Position numbers and translations under genes: made by a program. A stretch of DNA of 64,000 bases from NCBI GenBank assembly GCA_950106755.1, contig OX467082.1:50114588-50178587 (forward strand), in the 5' to 3' direction. This DNA comes from Climacium dendroides. Lineage: Eukaryota; Streptophyta; Bryopsida; Hypnales; Climaciaceae. Each line of letters starts with the position of its first letter. Position 1 is the stretch's first letter. The notes below the pieces were generated by a model, which saw only the letters and a list, made by a program, of their open reading frames with translations, was not told the DNA's origin and made no database searches. Positions 1-11,888 of the stretch are shown in pieces.

Positions 1-245
1 AAGGAACATTTTCTTTGACATTTTCAAGCATCCTGTCTGAATAGTCCATAATTTTTTATTGGAGGTTTAAAATCTATTTTTGTCCATAACTTTTTATTGG
101 AGGTTTGAAATTTCAAACAAATTTTTAGAGATAAAACTTAACTTAATTTATCAACTTTTTTTAGTTCAAATTTTTTGAAAAAAAGATTATTATACTAAGC
201 CTAAGTGAGGTTTGAAATTCTACTTCAAACATAATTCCTAATTTT
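1..245. repeat. Truncated copy of a hairpin MITE family, cut by the window edge
   Basis: This stretch matches the right half of the hairpin element at about 45115-45500. Shared blocks, in the same order, are TTTTTGTCCATAA, GGAGGT, TAGTTCAAA, a T/A-rich run, TACT(A/T)(A/T)GCCTAA and AAACATAATTCCT. The first bases (AAGGAACATTTTCTTTGACA) correspond in reverse complement to the centre of that element, so the missing left arm should lie before base 1. No coding sequence is seen. The assignment rests on by-eye similarity and the copy has diverged. Confidence 0.6.
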
Positions 246-1038
246 AACTTAACAATGAGCAGTTGAAAAAATACAAATTCTAATTTACATATTCCACATG
301 GATTGTTCTACCTTCTACCACCCCATTTGTATATATAGAGCTTCTCTTCCCACTAAAACATTCTAAATAAGCCCTTGATGATGAATGGTGAAATTACATT
401 GGTGCATTACTCAATGAATTCTTTGGATATTTTACTAAAGGATATCTTTCTTTGTTATTTGTTCATTGTATGTTTAGTCCTAGAATTAGCATAAAAACGG
501 AGCACACCACAAACGTACTGCCACTGTCCCGTACTAAAACCGTAGAATAACGATGTGTGAACAAATTTTGTGGATGAGCACTGCGGAGAGGAAAAGACAG
601 TCACTATGAATGTTATGACGGTTGCAGATTTTAGTGACGCACAGAACTGTAAAATAGCGAGAATTGCTAATTAGAGGATTATCTCGAGGTCTGCGACTGC
701 TTGCGAAGACCAGATCCAGAGCTTTGAACTGAGATTTCCACAAGTCCGAGTAATAATGTTGAATTATATCATCAAGATGCAGATCTTAGTGAATGTCCAT
801 CATCGAGGAATTGCTACAATATATGTTGTCTTTAAGTCTCTCAGTCAGTCTTCTATCTCCGACTAAATTTCAACACAGATCGAAACACTTGACAAAATTG
901 GAGATCAATACAAAACTTTTGGCCCAGTACCTGCCCGACTAATTGAGTTGTCAAGAATTCGTTTCGCTTAGTTGAGCTTGTTGAAATTAAAGCTCCGCTG
1001 ACGTCCACATCACAGTAACGATTTTGTGACCGCTGATT
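246..1038. other. AT-rich intergenic DNA and 3' flank of the first small gene
   Basis: No convincing gene is visible. The part nearest 1038 probably includes the 3' untranslated region of the minus-strand gene that ends at 1039. Short reading frames here (for example 534-743 minus) have no recognisable composition or motif. Confidence 0.4.
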
Positions 1039-1410
1039 CTAGGATTTCCAGAATCGCCAGCTGAATTTCTTCTTGGAAGCAGGAGCTGCTGCTTCGTCGG
1101 AGGAATATTCCACACTTCCACTTGCAGCATAGCGCCTGCGAGGTTCTCGTTTGACGTCGAATTTGCCGTTGTTTTCAGTGATGGTGATGCATTTGTAGTC
1201 GCAGCATTCGTCGGAGGTGACAATGAGCTTGTTCCCCGCTTTGTCCTCGCCCATGAGAAACTCCTGATACGTATCGCTGTAATCCACGCGCAGATTCTTC
1301 TTGGCGCCCTTGGCAAGTTTCGCAAAGTGCACGAAATACCGATGGTTCCCCACTTGCATGGTCAAGTCTTGCTGCGTGTTATTCACGATCACGGTTGTAT
1401 TCGCTGCCAT
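1039..1410 (-). CDS. Small conserved protein of unknown function, paralogue 1
   Basis: This is an intronless-looking ORF of 123 residues. I place the start at the first ATG (1410), reading MAANTTVIVNNTQQ; upstream extension depends on a non-ATG codon. The core is VGNHRYFV, VDYSDTYQE(F)LMG, IVTSD(E)CCDY and CITITE, so it is rich in short beta-prone blocks with a CC pair. The tail is Ser/Ala/Lys rich and ends in an aromatic-basic patch (FSWRFWKS). No signal peptide or membrane segment is seen. I do not recognise a function; the protein is small, soluble-looking and clearly a member of a gene family, because a paralogue about two thirds identical by eye over the core lies at 9900-10265. The two copies point outward and are about 8.5 kb apart. 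A regulatory or binding role is possible but unsupported. Confidence 0.8.
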   Translation of the reverse strand: MAANTTVIVNNTQQDLTMQVGNHRYFVHFAKLAKGAKKNLRVDYSDTYQEFLMGEDKAGNKLIVTSDECCDYKCITITENNGKFDVKREPRRRYAASGSVEYSSDEAAAPASKKKFSWRFWKS

Positions 1411-2732
1411 CTCAACGTTACTCGACCCCTCTACCAAAAAAAAATTCAAATAGTTGAAGCCTCTTCGACCGATTACAAGGCCGTTCCGTCACAAGTCGAA
1501 GCCATCAATCTGAATACTATATAAGCACTAAATACTCAAAAAAAATGGTCAAAACTGATGAAGAATTTGAAGATGTCGACGGAGGGACGATAACACATAC
1601 TAGAGCTGCTGAAATCCAGAAATCTTTGCAAACTGGAGGGCACAGACTTTCCAATTAAACTGCTCCCAAGATGACCACCCACACGAAAAAGCTCAAAAAC
1701 ATATGACCATCATCGTGAGAGATCAAATTCGTCGTTTCCCCTCCCGAAACTACAAGAAAATTTCCCAAATGAGAAAATTTCCCAAACGATTTTGCACTGG
1801 GAAAAAAGACTCGGGGAAAAGCAGCAAATAGGAAATGAAAAATCAGCTCCTGGCACGAACTTTCCCTATTGGCAACCCTGTAAAGCGGGATTAATACGAG
1901 ACTTGGCGATCCGGGATCCAGAGATCATCTTCCTGTGAACGAATACTCAAGTGGGTGTTTCTATGGAATTCTTCCTCACCGGCCTGATATAAGCTTGTGC
2001 CAGAGCTCGATCATCGGAAGAGATTGGCGCCTGGATAATTAATTGGGCGGCCATATTCTTGCATCACCTATCGGGGATGCATTCACTCTGCAACGTCGCC
2101 TGAATATCCTCGACCACCACGTCGGTGTGAGCTCAGCGCCTGGCCTGCGGTGGTCACACCGCGTGCTCTCACATATGCTTTCTTGGAAGTGATGTCGAAC
2201 AGGTTACTCGAGTTTAGACTTACGTCTGAGCGTTGAGCGTCTACAGTAGGTTTTGGGGGGAACAGTACCTGCCACAAGTCTTCACGGCACTGGAGGGACG
2301 GAGTCTGACAGGCTTGGCCCCCGCCGTCATAGAGTGTGATACAGTATTTCGTCCACCGCTGGATGGCAATATTGACTGGACTGGACTTGACAGGACCGAG
2401 TATGCAGAGTCTAGATAAGAGCACGTGTGTCTAGCCGACATCGTGCGTAAGCACATTTCGGTTGCTTAGTACTGAACATAACTTACGGAAGTCGCGTCAC
2501 AGGAGCTCTACTGTAGGGTGGGGGCAGCCCCGAGGCTCTCCTGCAGCGAGTCGGCCAAGGGGACACAAATATAACTTATCTATCTTATGTGTTCATTCCG
2601 TAGTTGGTTCGTGTCACATATCCGTGTCAGTGCTTCCATTTCATCGTCGGAAAACGTGCCATGTGACGGTGCAACAGCATTGATCGGAGAGCATCCGTCT
2701 CCACCGCAACACTGGCAGTGAGTGTCTCATCA
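1411..2732. other. Upstream region of paralogue 1, no clear gene
   Basis: This is the 5' flank of the minus-strand small gene and should hold its promoter and 5' UTR. The part around 2080-2680 is richer in GC than the DNA around it and has overlapping short frames on both strands (for example 2233-2418 plus). None shows a recognisable domain, so I do not call a gene. Confidence 0.4.
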
Positions 2733-4436
2733 GGGCCGGTTTAAAGAACTACACGCTCTAGGGTCGGATGGAAGCCCAACCCGATTTGCCTTCTATCCGG
2801 CCCTCAATCCAAACCCAATTCCACTCCAGCCCTCAATCCGGACCCAATTCCACTCCAGCCCTAGATAGTGTAAAGTGGTGAGGTCAGATTTTGAGGCTGG
2901 ATTGAGGATTCATCACCCCGGCCTCAAGTAATATAAAGTGATGATGCCAGATTCTAGGGTCAGATTGAGGATTAATGTATTTTTGTATTTCTTAAGGCTC
3001 AATATAAAAAATATATCACATACATCTTTTCTTTTTCCTTCCTATTCCTCCTATTTCAAAAATAAATGAAAGAGTGTTTTTAATTTTTTTTTTAAATTCT
3101 TCCTATTTTTTCTATTTCAGAAATAGAAAAAAATGTTTTTTTAATTTTTTTGAACCTTTTCCTTTCTCTTCCTTTGTAACTTTCTATTTGGAAAAAAAGG
3201 AGTTCTTTCACTTTTTTTTTAACCTTCTCCTTTCTCTTCACATTAAATTAGAGTTGATGTTAAAACTAGAGTTGTAGCCCATATAACTTCATTTATTTTC
3301 ATCAAAATTTATACAATTTCAAGCAATAAATAATGTTTGATCATAAGGGTGTTATAATTGCGAAAGTGATTTGAAGTTTTTCAATCCTCTTTTCACCTAT
3401 CAAATTTTAAAGGTGGTCACCGAAAAAATATGAGGATAACCCCAATGAATTTATGGCTTCTCAAAATCTACTCTACAATTTTTTTAAACAAATTGTTAAT
3501 GTGATTTTTTCTTTAAGATCTAGTGTATTTGAGACTTATTTCCAAAAGCCCTCAACACTATGAAAGTCAAGATTGTGATGGACGCCCTTGTACAAAATCT
3601 TGAATAAAAAATCATAATAAATTATTTTCAAAAATTGGATTTTTATGCTAACACTAGACTTCAAAAAGACTATATATACTAAAAATAGAAACTTGGTTAA
3701 ATTTTTGAGTATTGTTGATACCAAAATTTGATGCCTTAAACATTTAGAAATTAAAAACAACTGTACCAAATAAACATGTACCAAATACTAAATAAAAATG
3801 AACATCTTATGTTGAGTCGGTCAAAAATGATTGAACCAAATAAGCTTTAAAATCTCATATTCAGTTAAGAACAATTTTACAGAACATCTTATCAAATGAA
3901 CAAAACTGTATATATAATATTATAATAATTATAAAATTATATTGTAATAAGTTTATATAATAAACTATATTAATTGTATACACTTCTGCCATAGAGCCCC
4001 CAACTCAACCCACTGCTCCCAATTTTCAAACTAAAATATTGACAATAGATGAGTTCCAAAAATTTAGCAATACAAATTAGTGGAAGTTTCTTGAGCTCGC
4101 AATTAACAAGCATGCTCCAAAATAGAAAACAAAAGACTTTGCATTAGTAGACGGTAGAGATTTGTATGATCCAACAAAGGAGCCCAATCCAGCCCCAATT
4201 CAGCTCTAGATGGGCAATTGGGCCATCCAAAACCTCAGCCCGATTGTTCCCTTAGGGCCCGATGGTTTGGCGCCAAAATCATGCCACTTAAGGTAAGACA
4301 TAAGATGAGTTGTAGTTCCATCTAGCTCCAAGTATAAAGCCCTTGGGATGGATTTGGAGAAATAAAACAATCCTATTGGTTCAAACTTGGAGAGTTCTGC
4401 TCGGCCTTCAATCTGGCCCCAAGTATAAACCGGCCT
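2733..4436. mobile_element. Candidate non-autonomous DNA transposon with inverted ends
   Basis: The left end begins GGGCCGGTTTA and the right end finishes TAAACCGGCCT, giving about 10 bp of terminal inverted repeat. A second, weaker inverted match lies just inside (TAGGGTCGGATGGAAGCC against TTGGGGCCAGATTGAAGGCC after reversal). A TCA triplet flanks both ends and may be a 3-bp target duplication. The interior is AT-rich, has poly-T/poly-A runs and carries no transposase-like frame. The ends are degenerate, so both limits and superfamily are uncertain. Confidence 0.4.
2801..2858. repeat. Two-copy 29-bp tandem repeat
   Basis: The unit begins CCCTCAATCC, continues (A/G)(A/G)ACCCAATTCCACTCCAG, and occurs twice with a period of 29 bp. 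It lies near the left end of the candidate transposon, and related words (CCCAATCCAGCCCC) recur near 4187, inside its right end. Subterminal repeats of this kind are usual in DNA transposons. Confidence 0.6.
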
Positions 4437-5854
4437 TCAAACACTCAAGGGGACACACACGGTGAAATTGGATGAGAAATGTTGTGGGCCCCTCACTCTG
4501 CCTTGCCAAAGATATGGTAGAAGTACCTATTTCCGACAACGAATGTCGACGAGGACATTTGGTGTCCAATGGATGACAGATAATCCTTCAATAGGACAAA
4601 AATGCAACTATTCATCCTCAAAATTATGTTGTGAAAAGGGGAGGTCTTTTATGATAGTTTGACTTCTAATGAGTGCTTTTGCAATTTTGTAAACAAATGA
4701 TTCACACATTAACTAAGGGATGATTTCTATGGTCACTAGTCTGTCCTTTAAAGGATTAAGCATTTCAAAGTAAGAGGATATGGGAAATTTATTGAGAAAT
4801 TGAGCTCAATGTGTGCAAATATAATGATGAGGATGAATTCAAAATGAAAAGAATTTTTTTTCTTTCAAGAATGAATATTTTATTCAATATAAATGTGGAT
4901 TTTTCATTTAGATCCATTTCAATCTCATAGATTCACCTATTACAATTAGTATGGAAATGGGGTCCATCTCATAAATTCAACTATTCTCCACCCCATTCTA
5001 CAAAACACATTTTATTTATCCATTCACTCTAAAATATGTTATTGTAACTAATGTGACCAACCAATGTTTGGAAAAATGAAAAAATAATTGGTAGGATTCT
5101 AAAATCACAAGGAAAAATGGTGAAAACTCTTAAATTGTCTATTTCAAGTAAAAAAACTTGAAGAAATAATTGGAATGGCATTTAACGAAATTCAACTAGT
5201 CTAATAGGGCTCTAAATTTCCTCAAGTTCTCGTGAGTTCCCAAACTGTTGGAACTTAGCCTTAGCAACAATATAATGTAACAAAGTGATTGCTACATCAG
5301 ATAATAATGAAAAATTAATTATAATTTTTTTTAAATTATATAATAAATATTATTTTTATTATTACTAGTTGGTTTAGAGTGGACTTGGGAAATGCCTTCC
5401 AATGCCATCTATAGTAGCCAACCCATTTCCAATGGTCAACCCATTTCCAATCTATAAGTTGCATTCTTTCCATGAAGTTGTGGTGGAGAGTAAAGAGTAG
5501 CTGTGGCACATTATGATTGGTTGTAAGGCTATCAATATTGCAACCAACCCTTGGTGAATTTTGCAATCAGTTTATGGTGAAAAATTGAAAGATCTATATC
5601 ACTATTACAAGTTAAAGAAAATCTTTCACTAAAAAATTCATAGTAATTTTATTTTGTATAACAAAATTCTGAAAAAAATACAATCCTTCCAAACTTTATT
5701 TCTGTATATGGAAAAAAGATTCTGCACTCAAAAAGATTGCACTCCAAATATGCATGTGGTTGGAAATGGATCAGCTACCTTAACCCTGGAGCGTCTGGAT
5801 TGTTCTCTTGAATTGACAATTTCGAGAAAATCATTATAAAGTGCTATTTGGAAG
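4437..5854. other. AT-rich intergenic DNA
   Basis: No gene is seen. A short direct duplication of CAACCCATTTCCAAT occurs near 5418-5450. The small frames at 4462-4662 and 5336-5566 have no recognisable features. Confidence 0.4.
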
Positions 5855-6115
5855 AATATTTTAGAAGTGATATATAAAAGAAAGTTGTAGATTTTGAATT
5901 TTAGGTTCCATTTGTATGGTTAGATTCACCAATGCTATTACCACTATTTTTCTATAAATTTGGAAAGGAAAATTTCAAAATTCCTTCAAAATTTGATTAT
6001 AGGCAAAATATTATCATTTTTGGAGCCAAACGTATTGGAATGGTTTCAAAATGAGGTTCTCTTGACATGGTGATTTTTTGAAATTTGTGTTTTTTATATC
6101 TACAACCTCAGATTT
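5855..6115 (+). repeat. Dispersed repeat, copy 1 (inverted copy at about 45935-46170)
   Basis: This segment is clearly related to the reverse complement of 45935-46170. Shared words in order include TTAGATTC, ATGCTAT(T/C)ACCA, GGAAAGGAAAA or GAAAGGAAAA, AAATTCCTTC, AAATTTGATTA, CAAAATATTATCATTTTT and GGT(G/T)(A/G)TTTTTTGAAATTT. It has no coding capacity, and both copies are mildly diverged. It is probably a fossil transposon or an internal piece of one. Confidence 0.65.
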
Positions 6116-7015
6116 GCAAATGAATTAGAATCAATGCAATTTGTCGACTTGACACACTTCCACGTTTGTAATTTTAGAAAGAAAATTGTTCTAAGAACAC
6201 CAAATCCAACCATTAGATAAGACAAGAACTTGATAAAGTACCCCCCAATTAGGATGACATTCATCCAAGGAGAAACGAGACCGAAACAAGAACCTGTTCC
6301 ATCTGTTCATCGTCCCCCAAATGGACGTCGGAGCTCCAGGGTTACTGATCCTTGACCAACCGGTTGACTGCAGGGATGAAATAGTCGGAAAATTTCCCGA
6401 ACACTGACTCTGACCGACCCTCCATGAGGTCCAAGCGACAAAGAGAATTCGAAAACGCCTTTCAGCTGTCACATGTGGGGAAGGGAGAACACGTGTCCCT
6501 CGAGGCACCGAGCAGCGTTCACACGGGCAAAGGCCCCCCCACCGCCTGTACACCCAGGTGCCCTCAAACGAATTGATCCTGCCACGCGCTGGCTCTTTCC
6601 GCGAAGCTGCGCCTACAGTCCTGCTGAAATCCATTCGCAGACTTTCCACCGTAAGTTCTGACTTCCGAGTCCTGACCGACTTAGGGCCTGTTTACATGCT
6701 CCGGTGGGTGGCAAAGTGGAACAGTGCATTGCCCACACCCGGTGGGGAATCCTCTGCCCACCCACCTGAAAATCACTTTTATGGACAAGCCCGGTGGGCA
6801 CAAGTCACCTGCTCAAATCCTCAAGAGTTTTCATTAATAGTTTCTATTAACCTACAAAAGCAAGTTGACCTCATTCACAACGACCGTTCACAACAAGTTG
6901 CCAGCTCATTATAAGTTATTCAACCAATCAAAATGATTGCCCACTATCGGTAAGCGAGAATGGAGGAATTTCTTTTGCCGATTCATCGGTATCCACACGT
7001 TCCCCGAGCGGCGCG
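6116..7015. other. Gene-free segment with a moderately GC-rich patch
   Basis: From about 6230 to 7015 the base composition is more balanced and several overlapping frames exist on both strands. None has a recognisable motif. Near 6684 the words GGGCCTGTTTACATGC and GGTGGGTGG resemble the arm of the small palindrome at 7016-7107, so part of this patch may be a related, broken element. Confidence 0.35.
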
Positions 7016-7107
7016 TTAAGGTGCGCTTACATGCTGGTGGGTGGGTTGGCGGCTTGGACTGTAGTGCCAATTCTGCCCACCGATCCAGCATGTAAGCGCG
7101 CCCTTAA
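7016..7107. mobile_element. Very short MITE-like palindrome with TTAA ends
   Basis: The segment starts TTAAGGTGCGCTTACATGC and ends with GCATGTAAGCGCGCCCTTAA, so about 20 bp pair as terminal inverted repeats (one mismatch and one or two extra bases). The internal part is only about 50 bp. The ends coincide with TTAA, which could be the target duplication. It is non-coding and far shorter than an autonomous element. Confidence 0.55.
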
Positions 7108-8822
7108 AACGGGTAGAGCGTCTCCACTCTTGCACGGGGAAGACATCACGGGAAACTAACTCTCTTTGGCGGGCTCCAAAAAAGAAAAAGGAGTCAGGAT
7201 TGGGGGTACTTCCCCGTCCATACCCACCCTCACTGCCCCCAAGCCCACTCAATTTTTGAATTTCAATTGATACTCTGATAGTTTGATACTATTCCTTTCA
7301 TGTGACAATTTGACACAATTCTCTTCTGGACCTTGATTGTGGCTATGGCTATGAGCTCGTCCGTGAACTTTTATTTGAGTTTAGGGTGCTTGTTTTTACT
7401 TTGGTCTTGTTTGTAGTTGGGCATATAATGCATCCATGGAAGGCACATCTTCTAGCTGCAATACAAAAATGACTCATAATTCTCTCTCTAATCAAGAACC
7501 TTGGAATATAAGGAAACACTTTGGATGCCACTCATCATAATTCACCCCTAGCATTTCCAAAGCATAGAAGAAAACACAAAACAAAACAAACAACATCAAA
7601 TAAAACATGAATTGAATGAATATTTTTAAAGTTTAAGAGACATACTTAGAGATAGTTTATATATGTGTGTGTGTGTATGCGTGTGCGTGTGCGTGTGTAT
7701 GTGAGAATATATATAAAAATATATATTTAATTTTATATATTTCTCTCTCTTTCTCTATATATACAAGTATGTATAGAAAAATAAAATTTACATATAATGT
7801 AAAAGAGAGTTTCTATTGCAATCCCTACATCTCTATATGGATGTGGGACTCAAAATAAATTTCAAGATAGTTTTATTTAAATAAGGCTATTCTACTTTTC
7901 TAAATGTACACCATCTAATAAATTCAAGCATAGAAAATTGAAGATCTTAATGTTTCATTTTCTTTATAGTGTAAAAGGATTTGTTATTATTTTTTTTGTA
8001 AAATTATTTGTTGTTATACATTGTTATTTGAATCTTAAAATTACACTTCAAATTGCTCACTATACTCTTTTCTTTGAAACCTTGTACCTCCCAAACTATG
8101 ACTATAACCATCTATTACTCCTTTTCGACTTCCTAAACCAAATCAAGCATGCAAAACAAGACATGACAAAAATAGAGGAACAATGACTTAGGATGGCAAG
8201 CAAACTCAGTTTTTGCCCATGGCTGGGGTGACCAGGCTTAACTTGGTGATTGTGGTGGGGAAAGTAAAAGAGCCCTGGTTCAACACACAGGAGTGGGATG
8301 GACGTTAAACACCCCCCTTTTAAAAAATCACATAAGAAATTCATTTAAAAAAATTATAAAATAGATTTTGGAAAGCCATAAATTGATTGGGTTTGTGCAT
8401 GTTGGGCCTTATAACCTCATATATTTTGGGGGTGACCAACTTTGTAGATTTCATATGTGAAAAGAAATTTGAAAGATTTTTGAACATATTGACTTTTTCA
8501 ACATATTGACTACATGGACAAGTTATAGCGTATACATATTTTTTTTCTAAAAATGTTGAAATACAAAAGCCTTCACCTTTTAGAAGCGCTAGTGAAGCCT
8601 ACTTTTAAAGTTAAATTTTAGTACATTGAACTTCCAATTGGTAGTAAAAGTCATTTTATAATCTTAGAACAATGTACTTGAACAAGTTAACCAAAGAATC
8701 CTATGGTTGAATTTGTTTAAAAAAATTATTGATGAAGACTATAACCATGCTTTTGGAATGAATGGTAATTAAGAAGTATTTGAATGAAATTTTAAGTTAA
8801 ACATTTGATGCAAAAGAAAACA
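7108..8822. other. AT-rich intergenic DNA
   Basis: No supported gene is seen. The stretch holds a TG-rich microsatellite (7663-7703), followed by (AT) and (CT) runs to about 7760. Short frames such as 7667-7858 are translations of the microsatellite. Confidence 0.4.
7663..7703. repeat. TG/CG dinucleotide microsatellite
   Basis: Alternating purine-pyrimidine run, mostly (TG)n with CG interruptions (TGTGTGTG, GCGTGTGCGTGTGCGTG). Directly visible; no gene context. Confidence 0.85.
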
Positions 8823-9061
8823 TTAAACCCTTTAGTGTCTAAGAAGCCCAAATTGGGTCTCATGTTTTTTTCAGCAACTTTAGAGATTTTATATGGGGGG
8901 TTTATTTATTTAAATAATTATTTATTTAAATCAATGAATGCAATGTTCTTCACTCAAGATAATTATATAATAAAATTTTCCATTTAGATTATGCTTTCTA
9001 CAAAACACCTCCTCAAAGTCCACTACTTGAAATAGTGAATTCTTAGTACGTAAAGGGTTAA
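8823..9061. mobile_element. TTAA-flanked MITE, piggyBac-like ends (diverged)
   Basis: The left end reads TTAAACCCTTTAGTGTCTAA. The right end, reversed, reads TTAACCCTTTACGTACTAA. The two match over most of 20 bp with one extra A at the left. The ends are TTAA on both sides, and the element is about 240 bp with no coding capacity. It fits the pattern of the other TTAA-CCC elements in this window but is more diverged. A TTAACCCCTAAATG word continues outward at 9058, as if a second element had abutted here. Confidence 0.45.
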
Positions 9062-9899
9062 CCCCTAAATGTTTAAGGCTTGTTTTTAGCTTCTCGAGAT
9101 TTGCTTTAAATTGAACAAAAGCCAACATTTTGATAAGTTGAATCAATTTCTTTTGAATTGTAACCGTACAAATTCAAACTAGACATGTTAGAGATCACAT
9201 AGGAAAAGAAAATTGATTTTTAAAGCTTTATTTAACTTCACAATATTTAAAACGCGAAAATTTGATGCCTTGGACAATTAGGGGATAAAGGCAAAGACAC
9301 GAGGTTGAGGTTGAAAAAACTGTGGCCAAAGGATAGGAGTCAAGGAAGGAGAGGGAGAAGAAGGCAGGGAGCGAAGAACGGACGGAGGGAACGGAGGGGT
9401 AGCAGGGTCCCACTGCCCCCTGACAGCCCCCCTTTTGCTCGAAGGGGGGCTGTTTAACGGCCGGCCAGGAGCGGGACCCTTTCCCGTAGAAGTGTGGAGA
9501 TGCCGGCAGGGCTGAAGTCGGTCTCTCCCGACTTGCGACCGTTCGACGGAATCTAACCGGAATCGTGAATAGCGCGTCCTCGTGAGGTTCATATGTCCGG
9601 GGCCGTTCGCAATTGCAATTCACAGTTTCGTTTCCAGTACGAAGCGACCCTCTCTCTTGTCCCTGTTGCCTCTCTCATTTGTTTTAGTTCCCATCGGCGC
9701 TGCACAGAGACCGGCCATTCTGAGCGCACACTCTTGTTGGCAAGTACTTGTGCCGTCTCTAAAGTTTCAGCTTGTCGCCTCTTTCGTGTCGCTTGCAATT
9801 CGTGCAGTCAGCTCAAGGTTGTTTCCTTCCTTTGAATCTCGATCTAAGGTTGGAATTACATTTGGTTTGCGCGGGGCTCTGGGCGATCGATTGTTGCAT
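9062..9899. other. Upstream region and probable 5' UTR of paralogue 2
   Basis: From about 9290 the sequence turns GC-rich up to the ATG at 9900. The reading frame of the gene stays open from 9582 but has no ATG before 9900, so I treat this part as 5' UTR and promoter. A polypurine run lies at about 9336-9400. Antisense frames here (9228-9623 minus) have low complexity and are not called. Confidence 0.4.
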
Positions 9900-10265
9900 A
9901 TGGGCCCCCCTGTAACTGAGATTGTGAACCACACGCAGCAAGTCTTGAACGTGAAAGTGGGAAACCACCGTTACTTTGTGGATTTCACTAAAATTCGAAG
10001 AGGAGCCAAGCACACGATGCAGGTGGACTACAGTGACACCTATCAAGAATATTTGATGGGGACAGACCGAACGGGGAAGAATATCATCGTGACTTCCGAC
10101 GACTGCTGCGATTATCAGTGCATCACCATTACGGAAGTGGACGGACTGTTCACTGTGGACAGAGTACCCAGGATACGCTCCCGTTCGGGGGAGCAGGAGC
10201 CTGCTTCCGCGGCTGTGGCGAAGCATGGCGCCACCTGGAAGACGCTGTGGAAGCTTAGAATGTAG
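9900..10265 (+). CDS. Small conserved protein of unknown function, paralogue 2
   Basis: The ORF encodes 121 residues from the first in-frame ATG (MGPPVTEIVNHTQQ). Its core aligns without gaps to the product of 1039-1410: VGNHRYFVDF, VDYSDTYQEYLMG, IIVTSDDCCDYQCITITE. About two thirds of about 83 core positions are identical by eye. Differences concentrate in the Arg/Ser-rich C-terminal tail, which again ends in an aromatic-basic patch (TWKTLWKLRM). No signal peptide or membrane helix is seen. The conserved CC pair and YSDTYQE block are the likely functional core. Function is unknown. A longer form from 9582 would need a GTG start and is unlikely in a plant. The GC-rich 3' flank to about 10850 is probably UTR. 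Confidence 0.82.
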   Translation: MGPPVTEIVNHTQQVLNVKVGNHRYFVDFTKIRRGAKHTMQVDYSDTYQEYLMGTDRTGKNIIVTSDDCCDYQCITITEVDGLFTVDRVPRIRSRSGEQEPASAAVAKHGATWKTLWKLRM

Positions 10266-11757
10266 GGCTCTCGAAGATTACTCCTGGAAGAGGTCATTCG
10301 TGGGATTGATACTTCACATATTTTTGCCTCCCTCTCTCTCTCTTTGAATTTCCTTGAAGAGATTATTGATTCTCTGCTATCGTGTTGAAATTGAAGCACG
10401 CGCAGACATTGAGATTAATTAGCAGTCAGTGGGGGCAACTCTCTCTGACTGAGTCTCACTCCATTAGTAAGTCAGTGAGGCTACGGATTTTTTCCATGTT
10501 ACGGTATTCTACATTATTTTATGAACATAGAATTGATTCAGAGGATTTTTGTTTTGTCCGCTGTGCACTATCATACAACTCAAAGCTTACGGGTACTCTT
10601 GGAAGCGAGGCGCAGTGCGTACCACAAGTGCTAGTCGAATGGCACGTTGCAGAGTGTTTGGTTTCTTTTAGCTCATCTCCGTTTGGGGTTGCGAACACTG
10701 AGACCCTCCCTTTTTCACCAGCTCCTCTCAGAGTCACAGGTTGGAAGTCGGAGATGCTCTTTTCCCTTTCAGACACACGATAGTTGCAATGACACTCAAT
10801 TTCTGAAATTGGGGGGGGGGCGCCGTTTCGAGTTGCTGCATCCAACTTACTGAAGTATAAGATACAATGCTTCTAGTCTATCAAGTCACTGTATTTTATT
10901 TTGCACACACACACAATTCAAATGGCCCTTCCAAAGATTCTAGGAACTTGTTTCATTGTAAATAGCTGACGTGAAGGTCAGATTTAGCATAAATTAAACC
11001 ATTTTTGTACAAAAGTGCCACATGTCATCTTGTGAATGGTGTGAGGTGATGTAGACCCCTGAAAATTTGACATGGAAATTCAATTTTGGCACTTGAGCAC
11101 TGAAACCGACCTTCATGTGCAATATCGTTTCAAGGTTAACTAAAGTTCTTTTAGTCTTTTCAAGGCAAAGGTTGGTTCATATCACTCTTTTCTAGAACTC
11201 ATCAAATGGAATTGTAGTAGAGCATCGAAGAAATACATGTGGAACGAGATGAGTGAATAAATATGAAGGCTTCACCAAATTTGTTGAAGAATATTGTACT
11301 CATTCAAAGGGGTGAGTAATGTTTCCTCCATGTTGTTGAAATCTCAAAAGCTATTGTAACTCCTCTTAATCCTAAATTCTAATATTTTATTACTTATTTG
11401 GTAGAATCAATCGGATGTCTAAAAATTCCAAATTAGAAAACTCACCAATTCCAAAATTAGAATGTTATAATTTTAAAAAAAAATTCAAAACTTTTTCAAA
11501 AGGTGAAGATTCATCTTTATAATTTTAAAAAATAATAATAATTTTTTTAATATCTCTAAAAAGAATCTAGTATTGAACAAATATGTTGAAAATACAAGAT
11601 ATTTTTTACAAATGGAGTTAATTTTAAAGTGTTACCAAGTAATGGGGGGACTTACTTGTAAATAGTAAAAAATATAAATTGGTAGATCAAACTCATTTTG
11701 GATCTAAAATGGAATTTTTTTTAGCTTTGTCCCTGGTTATGCTTCTATCAATGCCAA
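10266..11757. other. 3' flank of paralogue 2 and AT-rich intergenic DNA
   Basis: The first about 600 bp keep a balanced composition and probably include the 3' UTR. A (CT)n run lies near 10328-10345, a G run at 10811-10820 and an ACAC run near 10905. Beyond 10900 the DNA is AT-rich with no gene. Confidence 0.4.
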
Positions 11758-11888
11758 TTAATCCCTCACCTCCCAAAGCCTAACCATGTCAAAAAACAAC
11801 CTTGCTTTTTGAGTGTTATAAGTCTAAATGTGAGTAAGTTATGAAAATCTCAACCATACAATCTTGTAGTGTGCATGTTGTAGATGGT

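Noticed and set aside
2083..2683. GC-rich frames on both strands
   Set aside because: I considered a small gene (2233-2418 plus), but competing frames overlap it and no family or splice-supported extension is visible.
3074..3277. Phe-rich plus-strand ORF
   Set aside because: It is a translation of poly-T runs inside a candidate transposon.
9228..9835. Overlapping frames on both strands upstream of paralogue 2
   Set aside because: They lie in a GC-rich leader and polypurine tract. None starts with an ATG in the frame of the conserved protein, and none has a motif.
10382..10853. Plus-strand frames after paralogue 2
   Set aside because: Position and composition fit a 3' UTR. No similarity to any known protein was recognised.
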